64,000 bases of DNA from Streptomyces sp. P9-A2 (GTDB lineage Bacteria; Actinomycetota; Actinomycetes; Streptomycetales; Streptomycetaceae). The stretch covers positions 8,184,001 through 8,248,000 of the forward strand of contig NZ_JAZIFX010000001.1 in assembly GCF_036634175.1 (NCBI RefSeq), in the 5' to 3' direction. Under the pieces are notes generated by a model, which did no database searches, was not told where the DNA came from, and saw nothing but the letters and a program-made list of their open reading frames with translations. Below are positions 1 through 8,790 of the stretch, piece after piece (the first letter of the stretch is position 1; every line of letters begins with the position of its first letter). The position numbers and the translations under genes are program-made.

Positions 1-699
1 ACCCTCGACACCCTCGGAGCCCCGGACGCCACCGTGACCGGTGACATCCCCACCTCCGCCGTCTTCACCAAGGGAACCACCCGGACCTACGCGGCCCACA
101 ACCACGGAGCGACGGCCCGCACCGTCACCTTCTCCGACGGCAAGACCCTCTCCGTACCGGCCCGTTCCACCGCAAGCGGCACCGGGACCGGTTCAGGGGA
201 TCCCGACCCCGACCCGCCGACCGGCAACACCTTCCAACTGCGCAGCGGTGGCGCCCTGACCACGGCGACCGGCGGCACGGCGGGCAGCGACACCATCGCC
301 TCCGGTGGCGGCGCCAACCACGACGGCACCCCGTACCAGCCCCTCGTCTACGAGGTCCGCGGTGTCAACGGCACGCTCGCCCCGGGCGCACAGACCGCCT
401 TCCGGCTCCAGGTGGACGCGGGCAGCACGGTCGGGCTCGGCCAGCAGGCCCGGATCAGCTACGACTTCACCGGCAACGGCAGCTTCGACCGGACCGAGAC
501 GTACCACTACTTCGCGACCGACCCGGTCACCGGCTGGGAGGAGTACACGCAGACACGCGGTCTCAAGGCCTCAACCGGCGCGCTGGGCAATCTGAACGGC
601 GGCACCGTACGCCTCGAGGTGTGGAGCGCCATCGGCAACGGCACCTCCAAGCTCCAGACGGGCACGGACAAGTCCGTGCTGGTGATCCCTTACAGCTGA
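1..699 (+). CDS. C-terminal part of a secreted beta-glucanase-like protein (5' end outside window)
   Basis: The frame is open from base 1 and ends at TGA 697-699, so only the last 232 residues are seen. The first ~55 residues include TYAAHNHGATARTVTFSDG, the type of segment that closes bacterial GH81 endo-beta-1,3-glucanase catalytic domains. A GTGTGSGDPDPDPP linker follows, then a ~150-residue all-beta domain (from TFQLRSGG to the end, with GWEEYTQTRG and VRLEVWSAIGNG) of the kind appended to Streptomyces laminarinases as a glucan-binding module. The likely role is extracellular degradation or binding of beta-1,3-glucan. The catalytic residues lie outside the window, so the GH81 assignment rests on the linker region only and another glucanase family is possible. 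A strong terminator follows immediately. Confidence 0.55.
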   Translation, partial: TLDTLGAPDATVTGDIPTSAVFTKGTTRTYAAHNHGATARTVTFSDGKTLSVPARSTASGTGTGSGDPDPDPPTGNTFQLRSGGALTTATGGTAGSDTIASGGGANHDGTPYQPLVYEVRGVNGTLAPGAQTAFRLQVDAGSTVGLGQQARISYDFTGNGSFDRTETYHYFATDPVTGWEEYTQTRGLKASTGALGNLNGGTVRLEVWSAIGNGTSKLQTGTDKSVLVIPYS

Positions 700-710
700 A
701 CCGGCGGAAA

Positions 711-755
711 GCCGGCGGCGGGCATCGGCGTCAGGCCGATGCCCGCCGCACCGGC
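711..755 (+). terminator. Strong GC-rich hairpin terminator after the glucanase gene
   Basis: A stem of about 19 bp (711-729 paired with 735-755, one bulged dinucleotide) with a GTCAG loop starts 11 bases after the stop codon. There is no U-tract, as is usual for actinobacterial terminators. Confidence 0.8.
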
Positions 756-1233
756 GTGACCGGGGTGATCACGGACGCCGAGGCGGTACCGCCCGACTCC
801 GGAGCGGCCCCCGAAATTCCGGGAAGGGTTCAAGCGGGACGTGGTGGAGCCGGCGAGGTCATCGAAGGGGCCGGTTCCTCACGGACATCCCTCACGGAGA
901 TCCCTCACAGGCATCGCTTACCGGGTGGTTATGCCCCTGACGCCCGGCCCGAGTCCGAGTCCGCGCCGTCGGCTGCGTGACGCGGTGGCGGCCGGGAGGC
1001 CGGCGCCGCCTGCGCGGTCTGCGGAGTGGGCCAGGCAACCGCGGTTCCGGCCGGTCCTCGGCTGCACCCGGCATCAGCGTGCTGCCCCCGGAGGGGTCCA
1101 TGCGCTCGGACCGCTGAAGCCACAGCAACTCAAGCCGCCCCCCGTCCTGTTCAGCGAGACTGTCCGGACCAGCGAAACCACCACTGCGTAACGGCGAGAC
1201 CCCGGTTGAGCAGAACTCACGCGTTTCCCGCAT
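756..1233. other. Intergenic stretch without a recognisable gene
   Basis: About 480 bases between the glucanase terminator and the sigma-factor gene. Open frames here have no family resemblance and poor starts. The promoter of the sigma-factor operon presumably lies in the last 150 bases, but no clear -35/-10 could be named. Confidence 0.5.
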
Positions 1234-1851
1234 ATGGCGGGGATCACGTCGGGGGGAAAACCCGCGGCCCGGCTCGGGCGTCTACCGGGTGTGAGATCAG
1301 TCAGAGCAGCGCTGCACGAGGTGGACGAGGAACGTCTCGTCCGGCTGGCGGCGAAAGGCGACCGTGCCGCGTTCGAGGAGTTGTACCGGCGTACGGCGCC
1401 GTGGATGGCGGTGCGGCTGCGCCGCCGGTGCGCGGACGAGCAGATCGTCGCGGAGGTCATGCAGGAGACCTATCTGGCGGTGTGGCGCGCGGCGGGTGCG
1501 TTCGCCGGGGCCGCGGTCGGGGGGACGGCCACCGGTTGGCTGTGGACGATCGCGGCGCGCCGCCTGGTCGACGCGTTCCGGCGCAGGGCCCACCACGCGG
1601 AGCCGCCGCCGGCCGCCGCTGCGCCCGAAGCGGCGCCCGCCGCCGAGGAGGAGGCGCTCGCGGCGACCGTCGGCGGTGATGTCGGGGACGCGCTGCGGTG
1701 CCTCGCGCCGGAGCTGAGACAGGTACTGCAGGCCATGGTGCTCGACGGGCTGTCCGTCCGGGAGACCGCGGTCCTGCTCGGGCTGCCCGAGGGCACGGTC
1801 AAGACCCGTGCCCGCCGGGCCCGGATCGCGATGCGGAGGGCGCTGGCGTGA
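1234..1851 (+). CDS. ECF-type RNA polymerase sigma factor
   Basis: The 205-residue protein has a sigma70 region 2 (about residues 28-95: AAFEELYRR, VMQETYLAVWR, TGWLWTIAARRLVDAFRRR) and a region 4 helix-turn-helix (about 145-200: LSVRETAVLLGLPEGTVKTRARRARIAM). These are separated by an Ala/Pro/Glu-rich linker. This architecture is that of extracytoplasmic-function sigma factors. The GTGA stop/start overlap with the next gene, a zinc-finger membrane protein, indicates co-translation with its anti-sigma factor. A GTG at 1291 gives a more typical N-terminus (MRSVRAALHEVDEE) and is an equally credible start, since neither has a convincing ribosome-binding site. Confidence 0.88.
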   Translation: MAGITSGGKPAARLGRLPGVRSVRAALHEVDEERLVRLAAKGDRAAFEELYRRTAPWMAVRLRRRCADEQIVAEVMQETYLAVWRAAGAFAGAAVGGTATGWLWTIAARRLVDAFRRRAHHAEPPPAAAAPEAAPAAEEEALAATVGGDVGDALRCLAPELRQVLQAMVLDGLSVRETAVLLGLPEGTVKTRARRARIAMRRALA

Positions 1852-2666
1852 GTGTGGAACACGCGTCGACGCGGATCATCGAAGGTTACGCGCGCGGTGG
1901 CACGGACCTCGCCGCCGACGAGGTGTGGGCCGTGGAGGCCCATCTGGAGGCGTGCCGGGTGTGCCGTGACCGGCTGTCCGCCGCTGTCGGTGCCCAGGTG
2001 CCCGCCGTGGCGGCGCTGGTCGACACCGTGTGGTCCGGCCTCGAACCCCAACTGGCGGTCACCGCCACGATGCCGCGCGGACGGCGCCGGCCGGCGCGGC
2101 TGTCGAGGTGGATGACGCCCACGATGGTGCCGTGGCTGGCCATGGTCGTGGGCGTGACGCTGCTGGCCCTGCTGCTCGACCTGGCCGGCACCGGTTCCGG
2201 CGAGGTGTCGCTGGTGCTGCTGTTCGCACCGGTCCTGCCCGTGCTCGGCGTCGCGGCGTCCTGGTCACGCGGTCTGGACCCGGCGTACGAACTGACGGCC
2301 TCGGTACCCAGGGCCGGGCTCCAACTGGTACTGCGGCGCACCGCGTCCGTGCTCGGCGTGGTCGTCCCCGCGCTGCTGGTGGGCGGATGGGCGACGGGGG
2401 TGATGGTGGCTCAGTGGCTGCTGCCCTGCCTGGCCGTCACGGCGACGACGCTGGCGCTCGGCGGTGTCGTCGGGGTGACCCGCGCCGCCGTCGTGCTGGC
2501 CGCCGTGTGGGCCGCCGTGATCGTGGCGCCGACCCTGGCCACCAGCCGTACGGCCTTCGCCCTGCAGACGGGCGGTCTGCCCCTGTGGGGGCTGCTTCTC
2601 GCGCTCGGCATCGGTGTCGTGATCGCCCGCAGAGGAGCGTACTCCGTGCTGGGAGCCCATCGATGA
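1848..2666 (+). CDS. Membrane-bound zinc-finger anti-sigma factor
   Basis: The start GTG 1848 overlaps the sigma-factor stop (GTGA), giving 272 residues. The first ~50 residues hold a zf-HC2/ZAS motif (HLEACRVCRD, i.e. HxxxCxxC) that in this family binds the cognate ECF sigma factor. The rest contains about five to six hydrophobic helices (around residues 95-265), far more than the single helix of a minimal anti-sigma factor. The membrane part resembles proteins encoded beside ABC-2 permeases, so it may sense membrane or envelope state. It is translationally linked upstream to the sigma factor and downstream to the ABC transporter genes. That its membrane region takes part in transporter function is inference. 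Confidence 0.75.
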   Translation: MSVEHASTRIIEGYARGGTDLAADEVWAVEAHLEACRVCRDRLSAAVGAQVPAVAALVDTVWSGLEPQLAVTATMPRGRRRPARLSRWMTPTMVPWLAMVVGVTLLALLLDLAGTGSGEVSLVLLFAPVLPVLGVAASWSRGLDPAYELTASVPRAGLQLVLRRTASVLGVVVPALLVGGWATGVMVAQWLLPCLAVTATTLALGGVVGVTRAAVVLAAVWAAVIVAPTLATSRTAFALQTGGLPLWGLLLALGIGVVIARRGAYSVLGAHR

Positions 2667-2686
2667 CCATCGGAAAGGAACACCAT

Positions 2687-3497
2687 ATGACGTCCGCCGT
2701 GAGCGCGGCCGACATCGCACCGACAGCCTACGCCTGGGAGATCCAGGCCACCGGGCTGAAGGTCAGGGTCGGCAGGAAACGAATGGCCGTCGACGGCCTC
2801 GACCTGTCGCTGGGCACCGGCGTACACGGACTCCTCGGCCCCAATGGGGCGGGCAAGACCACTCTCATCCGGACACTGGCCACCGTGCTGCGCCCCACCG
2901 AGGGCACCCTGGAGATCCTCGGCGAGTCCGCGGGCGGCATGGGCGAGCACCGTGCGCTGCGCCGCCGGATCGGTTACCTGCCGCAGGAGTTCGGCTACTA
3001 CAAACGTTTCACGGTGCGCGAGTTCGTCGAGTACATGGCGTGGCTGAAGGAGGTGCCGAAGGCGGAGATCCCCGAGGCGGTGCAGCGCGCCGTGGAGCGG
3101 GTGGGTCTGGCGGACCGCGCCGCCCGAGAGGATGAAGGCACTCTCGGGCGGCATGGTGCGCAGGGCCGGCATCGCCCAGGCCATCGTCAACGACCCGACG
3201 ATCCTGCTCCTTGACGAGCCGACGGCCGGCCTGGACCCGGCGCAGCGGCTGCGCTTTCGCGAGCTGCTGCAGGAGCTGGGTACGGACACCTGCGTGCTCG
3301 TCTCGACCCATCTGGTGGAGGACGTCGCCGCCGCCTGCACCGACGTGGTGCTCTTCGCCGAGGGGCGACTGGTCTTCCAGGGCACCCCGGACGAGCTGGC
3401 CGCGGCGGGCGGCCCCGAGCACGTGGGCGACAGCCCTCTGGAGCGCGGCTACTCGGCGCTGCTGCAGGGCCCCGACCGGGAAAGGGGCGCCTGGTGA
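2687..3497 (+). pseudogene. ABC transporter ATP-binding protein, frameshifted
   Basis: The start ATG 2687 follows GGAAAGGAA with good spacing. An ATG at 2663 that overlaps the previous stop is the alternative. The Walker A (GPNGAGKTT), Q-loop (IGYLPQEFGYY), signature (LSGGMVRRAGIAQA), Walker B (ILLLDEPTAGLD) and switch His (VSTHLVEDV) are all present. The first ~147 codons, though, are in a different frame from the remainder. The break is at about 3124-3130, where one extra C in a run CGCCGCCCGAG would restore ...RAAERMKALSGG... if removed. Either the gene is inactivated or this is a sequence error. The second frame ends at 3497 overlapping the next start (GTGA), so the operon was assembled as a functional unit. 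Confidence 0.8.
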
Positions 3498-4879
3498 ACA
3501 TTCGTGTCCTGCGCATCGAGCTGAAGCGCTCCGTGGCCCCGTGGGCCGGTGCCGTGGTCCTCACGAGCGCGCTGGCGTTCCTGTACCTGGTGGACGCCTC
3601 GTGGTGGAGGGGCACCACGGCGTGGACGGCTCAGTGGACGTCCCTGGCGATGTGGACCCGCAGCCTGCTGTTCTACCTGTGGCCGCTGGCCGTGGGGCTC
3701 GGAGCGCTGCAGGGCCTGCGCGACCACCGCTCGAAGATGCCCGAGCTGCTGAGGAGCACGCCGCGGCCCGCCCGGCACCGCGCGGCCATGCTGGCGGGCA
3801 CGACGGCGATCACCCTGGCCTCGGCCTTCGCGCTCCTCGTCCTCGTGGGCGCCGTCCAGGTGCTCGCCAACACCGAGTACACGCACCTCGGGTGGCTGCC
3901 GATCTCGCTGGTGGGGGCACTCTTCCTCGTCGCGGGTGCGGTGCTGGGCATGGGAGCAGGGCGGGCCCTGCCGTCCGTGCTCACCCCGCCCGCGCTGGCC
4001 ATGGGCGCCTTCGTGTTCACGGCCCTCATGCACATGTCGTTGGGCCGGACGGAGACGGGGGTTGCGAGCACGGAGCCGAACCGGGTCTCCCTGCTGTCAC
4101 CGGCGGTGGAGGAGGTGCGCGATGTGCTCGTCACGCTCTCCTCCTCCGTGCACGTCGGGCAGACGATCTGGCTGCTCGGCCTGGCCGCGACCGGCTTCGC
4201 GCTGCTGGTCGCCGCGACCCCGCGCTCCCGGCTGATCGCCCTGACGCCCACCCTGGCGGGTGCCGCGCTCGCCCTGCTCGTCCTCCCCTCCGACCCGCGA
4301 CGGATGTACGTCGTGGACGAGGCCGCCGCGGAGCCGGTGTGCGACGGCCCGGTGTGCGTGGCCAAGGCGCACCGGACACGACTCGCCGACCTCGCGGGTC
4401 CCGGTAAGGAGGCACTGCGCCTGCTGCACGGCGCGCTGGGCGGCCGGGCGCCGGCCTCGGTCCGGGAGAACACCGCCGTACTGCCGGACGGCGCCGTGCC
4501 GCAGTGGTCCGGCGAGACCGTGCTCTTCGACTTCGACGACGGCGTCATCGCCGCCGCGGAGGGCGAGGAGCTGACCCGGGCCCTGATCGCCAAAGCCATG
4601 GTGCCGGGGTGCACTCCCGTCGGCTGGAGCAGCTGGGGGAACGAGGATTTCGCGCAGACCGTCGCGGTGGGCTGGGTCCTCGGGGACCTCAGGCCGCTTC
4701 CCGGCACAGAGTCGGCGAGTCTGCGCAGCGAGGTCGAGGCCGAGACCCGCCCGGTGTGGAAGGAGCTGGAGGCGCTGCCGCGGGCCGAACAGCTCTCGCG
4801 GATCAACGCGATGCGCGCCGCCGCGCTCTCCTGCGAGGGCGACGCCTTCGACGCACTGTCCGGCGGTGCGTCCCGGTGA
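3494..4879 (+). CDS. ABC-2 type transporter permease, large subunit
   Basis: GTG 3494 overlaps the ATPase stop. The 461-residue protein begins with a short cytoplasmic helix (MNIRVLRIELKRSVAPWAGA) and has about six transmembrane segments up to residue ~260. A large extracytoplasmic region of ~200 residues follows, containing a CDGPVC pair of cysteines. This is the arrangement of Streptomyces permease subunits encoded with a C-type ATPase and a second small permease. It is likely the membrane partner of the upstream ATPase; the substrate is unknown. Its stop overlaps the start of the next permease gene. Confidence 0.7.
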   Translation: MNIRVLRIELKRSVAPWAGAVVLTSALAFLYLVDASWWRGTTAWTAQWTSLAMWTRSLLFYLWPLAVGLGALQGLRDHRSKMPELLRSTPRPARHRAAMLAGTTAITLASAFALLVLVGAVQVLANTEYTHLGWLPISLVGALFLVAGAVLGMGAGRALPSVLTPPALAMGAFVFTALMHMSLGRTETGVASTEPNRVSLLSPAVEEVRDVLVTLSSSVHVGQTIWLLGLAATGFALLVAATPRSRLIALTPTLAGAALALLVLPSDPRRMYVVDEAAAEPVCDGPVCVAKAHRTRLADLAGPGKEALRLLHGALGGRAPASVRENTAVLPDGAVPQWSGETVLFDFDDGVIAAAEGEELTRALIAKAMVPGCTPVGWSSWGNEDFAQTVAVGWVLGDLRPLPGTESASLRSEVEAETRPVWKELEALPRAEQLSRINAMRAAALSCEGDAFDALSGGASR

Positions 4880-5451
4880 GATGGCTGACGCTGTACGCGC
4901 GCTCGCGTCAGGTACCCGCGTCGCTCGCCGCGGTGGTGATCAGCGCGGTGACGGTGTGGGCACTCGCCCGGGACGGGAGCGAGGCGCCCGGTGATCCACG
5001 GCTGCCCGTGCTCGTCCTCGCCGCAGGGGCGATGGCGGCCTCGACCGGGCTCAGCGGGCAGGACCTCGAGCTGGACCGGACGGCCGCGATCCGCTGGGTG
5101 CCCCGCAGAGCGGCGCACGTGCTGCTCGCCGGCGCGGTCGTCTGCACGGTGCTGCTGACCGTGCAGACGAGGGGCGAGGACATGGCCACCCTCATGTTCG
5201 TCGTCCGGGACAGCGCGGGCCTGATGGGACTGGCCGCCCTGGGCGCGGCGTTCTCGGGAGGCCGGTACGCATGGACGCTGCCGTTCGCCTGGCTCTCGTT
5301 CTCGTTCTTCGCCCCGCCCCCGACGAGTGCGCCGACGCAGGTGGCGACCTGGATGCTGTTGCCACCCGGCACGGCAGCGGGGACCTGGACGGCTCTGGTC
5401 CTCCTCATCGCAGGCACCGCGGCCTACGCCGTCGCGGGACCGAGACGGTAA
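4876..5451 (+). CDS. Small ABC-2-like permease subunit
   Basis: GTG 4876 overlaps the stop of the larger permease (GTGA), giving 191 residues with about five hydrophobic helices and little else. The N-terminus VRWLTLYARSRQVPASLAA is typical of ABC-2 permeases that start with a cytoplasmic helix. As last gene of the sigma / anti-sigma / ATPase / permease operon it probably completes the transporter. A long inverted repeat 40 bases downstream closes the operon. Confidence 0.65.
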   Translation: MRWLTLYARSRQVPASLAAVVISAVTVWALARDGSEAPGDPRLPVLVLAAGAMAASTGLSGQDLELDRTAAIRWVPRRAAHVLLAGAVVCTVLLTVQTRGEDMATLMFVVRDSAGLMGLAALGAAFSGGRYAWTLPFAWLSFSFFAPPPTSAPTQVATWMLLPPGTAAGTWTALVLLIAGTAAYAVAGPRR

Positions 5452-5490
5452 CCGGACCGGACCACGGCCGTGTTCGTGCGCGGCCCCGCC

Positions 5491-5530
5491 CTTCGTGAGC
5501 GCCGCGGCCCCCGCCGCGGTGCTCACGAAG
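5491..5530. terminator. Long inverted repeat, bidirectional terminator
   Basis: CTTCGTGAGC-GCCGCGGC pairs with GCCGCGGT-GCTCACGAAG, an 18-bp stem with one G-T pair and a 4-base loop. It lies 40 bases past the last permease gene. Confidence 0.8.
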
Positions 5531-6053
5531 GCGCCGGCAGGTCGCGGCGGGCCACCAGCCGGCAAGCGCTGGACAGACCCGGCCAATGGGGCAGCGGCCG
5601 CACCACCGGCCTGCGGTGGGCCAGCCGCACTCCGCACTCGGGTGCGGCGGCAGAACGGGCGGTACACGATCGTCGTACGGCTCCTGGCGGCCGTGCCCTC
5701 TCCACAGCGGCGGCTCGTGACCGGGTGGCCAGGGCGGACGAGCGGTGTCGGGTCCCGCAGAGGAGGGGCCACGCAGGTACGAGCGGACCATGTCGGGGCC
5801 CGTGTGACCGTCACGACCTATCCTCGCACACCAGTTCGAGTTACCATGAAGTCCAGGCCAGGCCGGACATATGTGGAAATCCACACTTCGCCGACCGGAG
5901 CCCCCGGAGATCTCCCCATGTCCGCATCGAGCTTCGCAGGCGGACTCCGTCTGCGAAGCTCGATGCGCCCGGAGGGTCCGCCCCGCAATCCGCGAGGCGG
6001 ACTCGCCACCCGACCGGCGTCAACACGACCCAACGCACAAGCTTGGCTCGCTC
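5531..6053. promoter_or_regulatory. ruvC leader region with a perfect 16-bp inverted repeat
   Basis: No gene is recognisable in these ~520 bases. Bases 5924-5939 and 5951-5966 (GCATCGAGCTTCGCAG and its complement) form a perfect 16-bp stem with an 11-base loop, about 90 bases before ruvC. A smaller palindrome GTGGA-AA-TCCAC lies at 5873-5884. No match to the Streptomyces LexA-box consensus was seen. The long stem could act in transcript control, or as a replication or recombination site of the downstream module. Confidence 0.4.
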
Positions 6054-6638
6054 ATGAAGACTTTGACCCTCAGGGAGGGCACCGCGCGGGTGCTCGGCGT
6101 GGACCCGGGGCTGACCCGGTGCGGCCTCGGGGTGGTCGACGACGCCCCCGGACGGCCGCTCACGGTGACGGCCGCCGGCATCCTCTGCGCCCCGGCGGAC
6201 GCGGACATCGGCCACCGCCTCCTCCTCATCGAGCGCGGCATCGAGCGGTGGCTGGACGAGTACCGACCCGGAGCCGTCGCCGTGGAGCGGGTGTCCAGCC
6301 GGTACAACGTGCGCACCGTGATGGGCACCGCGCAGGCGAGCGCGGTCGCGATCCTGTGCGCGGCCCGGCGCGGCCTGCCCGTCGCCTGGCACACCTCCAG
6401 CGAGGTGAAGGTCGCCGTCACCGGCAGCGCAGGCGCCGGCAAAGCCCAGGTCGGCGCCATGGTCACCCGGCTGCTGCGGCTCGACGCCCCACCGGAGCCG
6501 GCCGACACCGCCGACGCCCTGGCGCTCGCCATCTGCCATATCTGGCGCACCCAGGCGCTGAATCGCCCGCAGCAGGCGCACGCCACCGCCTGCCCCGCTC
6601 CCGCACTCGCACGACTTCGGAAGAGCACGATCCGATGA
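6054..6638 (+). CDS. ruvC: RuvC-like Holliday junction resolvase
   Basis: The 194-residue protein starts at ATG 6054, with the RuvC core beginning at residue 12 ([14 protein letters not shown]). The four acidic catalytic residues are in place: D17, E78 (AVERV), D151 and D154 ([13 protein letters not shown]), with the expected spacing. The family normally has ERVF after the catalytic Glu. Here it reads ERVSS, so the Phe that wedges into the junction in E. coli RuvC (F69) appears replaced by Ser. The gene overlaps ruvA (ATGA) and leads a ruvC-ruvA-ruvB operon. The sequence diverges from what is expected of the housekeeping Streptomyces RuvC, so this is probably an accessory second copy. Confidence 0.9.
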   Translation: MKTLTLREGTARVLGVDPGLTRCGLGVVDDAPGRPLTVTAAGILCAPADADIGHRLLLIERGIERWLDEYRPGAVAVERVSSRYNVRTVMGTAQASAVAILCAARRGLPVAWHTSSEVKVAVTGSAGAGKAQVGAMVTRLLRLDAPPEPADTADALALAICHIWRTQALNRPQQAHATACPAPALARLRKSTIR

Positions 6639-7261
6639 TCGCCTTCGTCAGCGGCACGGTCGCCGCGCTCGCCCCCGACGCCGCGGTCGTCGAGGTCGGC
6701 GGCGTCGGCATGGCCGTCCAGTGCACGCCCGACACCCTGGCCGGGCTCCGCATCGGCCGACAGGCCAGGCTCGCCGTCTCCCTGGTCGTGCGCGAGAACT
6801 CGCTCACCCTTTACGGCTTCGCGGACGACGGCGAGCGGCAGGTCTTCGAGCTGTTGCAGACCGCCAGCGGCGTCGGGCCGCGTCTGGCCCAGGCCATGCT
6901 CGCCGTGCAGACCCCGGAGGCGCTGCGGCGCGCGGTCGCCCAGGGCGACGAGAAGGCGCTCACCGCCGTCCCCGGCATCGGCAAGAAGGGCGCCCAGAAG
7001 CTGCTCCTGGAGCTCGCCGGCCGACTGGGCGAGCCGGCCGGTGCCGCTGGGGCCGGCCACCCGGCCGGCGCCGCCGCTCCCGCGCCCTGGAGCGAACAAC
7101 TTCACGCGGCGCTCGTCGGCCTCGGGTACTCCGTGCACGAGGCCGAGGAGGCGATCGCGGCCGTCACCCCCGCCGCCGAGGCCGCCGCGGCCGACGGCGC
7201 CGCCCCGAAGGTGTCGCATTTGCTGCGTGCCGCCCTGCGCACGCTGAATCGCGCCCGCTGA
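6635..7261 (+). CDS. ruvA: Holliday junction branch-migration protein RuvA
   Basis: The start ATG 6635 overlaps the ruvC stop, giving 208 residues. An N-terminal OB-fold ([12 protein letters not shown]...[18 protein letters not shown]) is followed by two helix-hairpin-helix motifs ([16 protein letters not shown] and [19 protein letters not shown]). After a Gly/Ala-rich linker comes the C-terminal RuvB-binding domain III ([20 protein letters not shown]). Length and order match the family. RuvA tetramers hold the four-way junction and load the RuvB motor, which is encoded 14 bases downstream. The linker is unusually Ala/Gly-rich but no expected motif is missing. Confidence 0.93.
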   Translation: MIAFVSGTVAALAPDAAVVEVGGVGMAVQCTPDTLAGLRIGRQARLAVSLVVRENSLTLYGFADDGERQVFELLQTASGVGPRLAQAMLAVQTPEALRRAVAQGDEKALTAVPGIGKKGAQKLLLELAGRLGEPAGAAGAGHPAGAAAPAPWSEQLHAALVGLGYSVHEAEEAIAAVTPAAEAAAADGAAPKVSHLLRAALRTLNRAR

Positions 7262-7275
7262 GAGGAGTGGACCGC

Positions 7276-8340
7276 ATGACCCGGGACGAAGCCGAAACCG
7301 CCGCCCTCATCGAGCGGTTGGTGGTATCTGTCACCGACGGGGAGGAACAGGCCGTCGAGGCCGCCCTGCGCCCCAAGGACCTGGACGAGTTCATCGGCCA
7401 GGAGAGGGTCCGCGAGCAGCTCGACCTCGTGCTGCGGGCCGCCCGCGCGCGCGGTGCCACCGCCGACCACGTGCTGCTCTCCGGAGCCCCCGGCCTCGGC
7501 AAGACCACCCTCTCCATGATCATCGCGGCCGAGATGGACGCCCCCATCCGCATCACCTCGGGGCCGGCCATCCAGCACGCGGGCGACCTGACCGCGGTTC
7601 TGTCCTCCCTCCAGGAGGGTGAGGTCCTCTTCCTCGACGAGATCCACCGCATGTCCCGGCCCGCCGAGGAGATGCTCTACATGGCGATGGAGGACTTCCG
7701 CGTCGACGTCATCGTCGGCAAGGGTCCCGGCGCCACCGCCATCCCCCTCGAGCTGCCCCCGTTCACCCTGGTCGGCGCCACCGTGCGGGCCGGCCTGCTG
7801 CCGCCGCCGTTGCGCGACCGCTTCGGCTTCACCGGCCACATGGAGTTCTACGAGCCCACCGAGCTGGAGCGCGTTATCCACCGCTCCGCCCGGCTGCTGG
7901 AGGTGGTGACAACGCCTGACGGTGCCGCGGAGATCGCCGGCCGCTCGCGCGGCACGCCCCGCATCGCCAACCGCCTGCTGCGCCGCGTCCGCGACTACGC
8001 CCAGGTCAGGGCCGACGGGTGGATCACCAGGGAGATCGCCGAGGCGGCCCTGGCGGTCTACGAGGTCGACGCCCGCGGCCTGGACCGGCTCGACCGGGCG
8101 GTGCTCGGCGCGCTGCTCAAGCTCTTCGGCGGCGGACCGGTCGGTCTGTCCACGCTCGCGGTCGCGGTGGGGGAGGAGCGGGAGACCGTGGAGGAGGTCG
8201 CCGAGCCCTTCCTCGTACGGGAGGGGCTCCTCGCCCGCACCCCGCGCGGCCGGATCGCCACACCGGCGGCATGGGAGCACCTCGGCCTCGTCCCGCCGCA
8301 GCAAGGTGGTCCCGCCGACGGGCGGGAAGGCCGGCGCTGA
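7276..8340 (+). CDS. ruvB: Holliday junction branch-migration ATPase RuvB
   Basis: AGAGGAG lies 8 bases before ATG 7276; the protein has 354 residues. The AAA+ domain has the RuvB signature [18 protein letters not shown], Walker [10 protein letters not shown] and Walker [10 protein letters not shown]. The sensor region reads [18 protein letters not shown], where most RuvB proteins have GATTRAGLL, so a usually conserved Thr is Val. The arginine-finger segment LRDRFG is kept. The C-terminal winged helix ([33 protein letters not shown]) is complete. As the motor of the RuvAB complex it drives branch migration. The module context (phage-type ATPase and SSB downstream) suggests service to a mobile element. 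Confidence 0.93.
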   Translation: MTRDEAETAALIERLVVSVTDGEEQAVEAALRPKDLDEFIGQERVREQLDLVLRAARARGATADHVLLSGAPGLGKTTLSMIIAAEMDAPIRITSGPAIQHAGDLTAVLSSLQEGEVLFLDEIHRMSRPAEEMLYMAMEDFRVDVIVGKGPGATAIPLELPPFTLVGATVRAGLLPPPLRDRFGFTGHMEFYEPTELERVIHRSARLLEVVTTPDGAAEIAGRSRGTPRIANRLLRRVRDYAQVRADGWITREIAEAALAVYEVDARGLDRLDRAVLGALLKLFGGGPVGLSTLAVAVGEERETVEEVAEPFLVREGLLARTPRGRIATPAAWEHLGLVPPQQGGPADGREGRR

Positions 8341-8448
8341 CAGATGATCACCGCGCTGCGCAACCAGTGCGGTGACCACGTCGTCGAGAACAAGGAGTAA
8401 CCACCACCTGCCTTCAGGGAGGTCGGTGGCGTCGAGCCGCAGCGCGAC

Positions 8449-8790
8449 ATGCGCGTATCGCACCTGTCGCCCGCCGGCTCCCGCCCGTACGCCCGGGGCG
8501 AGGTCCCGTTCGGCCCGGGCGTCAGCATTTTCGTCGGTCCCGACGACCGGGGCAGGACCGACCTCGTCGAGGCGGTCGGCCGTCTCGCGGCCCTTGGCGG
8601 CCACCGGCTCTCCTCCGACGTCCCGCCGGTCGCCGCGGACGCGACCGGGACCACACTGTGTGCGTGGCTGAGCCTGTCGACCTTCGCCGGGCTGCTCGCC
8701 CACGCGCTCTTCGGTTTCGCCCGGGTCGATCCGGTGGCCGGATTCGTCATCACCGCACTGGTCGCCCTCGCCGTCGGCAAGGGCAGGTAA
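8449..8790 (+). pseudogene. Chimeric remnant: RecF N-terminus joined to a cation-efflux transporter C-terminus
   Basis: The first ~65 residues ([19 protein letters not shown], then [20 protein letters not shown]) follow the N-terminus of Streptomyces RecF, but the P-loop GPNGQGKT is degraded to GPDDRGRT and cannot bind ATP normally. After about residue 65 the frame switches to sequence like the last transmembrane part of a cation-diffusion-facilitator transporter ([32 protein letters not shown]). It ends early at 8790. The expected transporter tail (a Glu-rich end) continues past the stop. The 113-codon frame is therefore a fusion of two gene fragments, not a working gene. The recF piece beside ruvCAB may be a relic of the source replicon. 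Confidence 0.6.

Noticed and set aside
3673..5814. 713-codon minus-strand frame opposite the ABC permeases
   Set aside because: Very long antisense frames are common in high-GC DNA; the plus strand holds clear membrane proteins with overlapping starts.
5873..5884. GTGGA-AA-TCCAC palindrome as a LexA/SOS box for ruvCAB
   Set aside because: It does not match the actinobacterial LexA consensus (GAAC...GTTC type).
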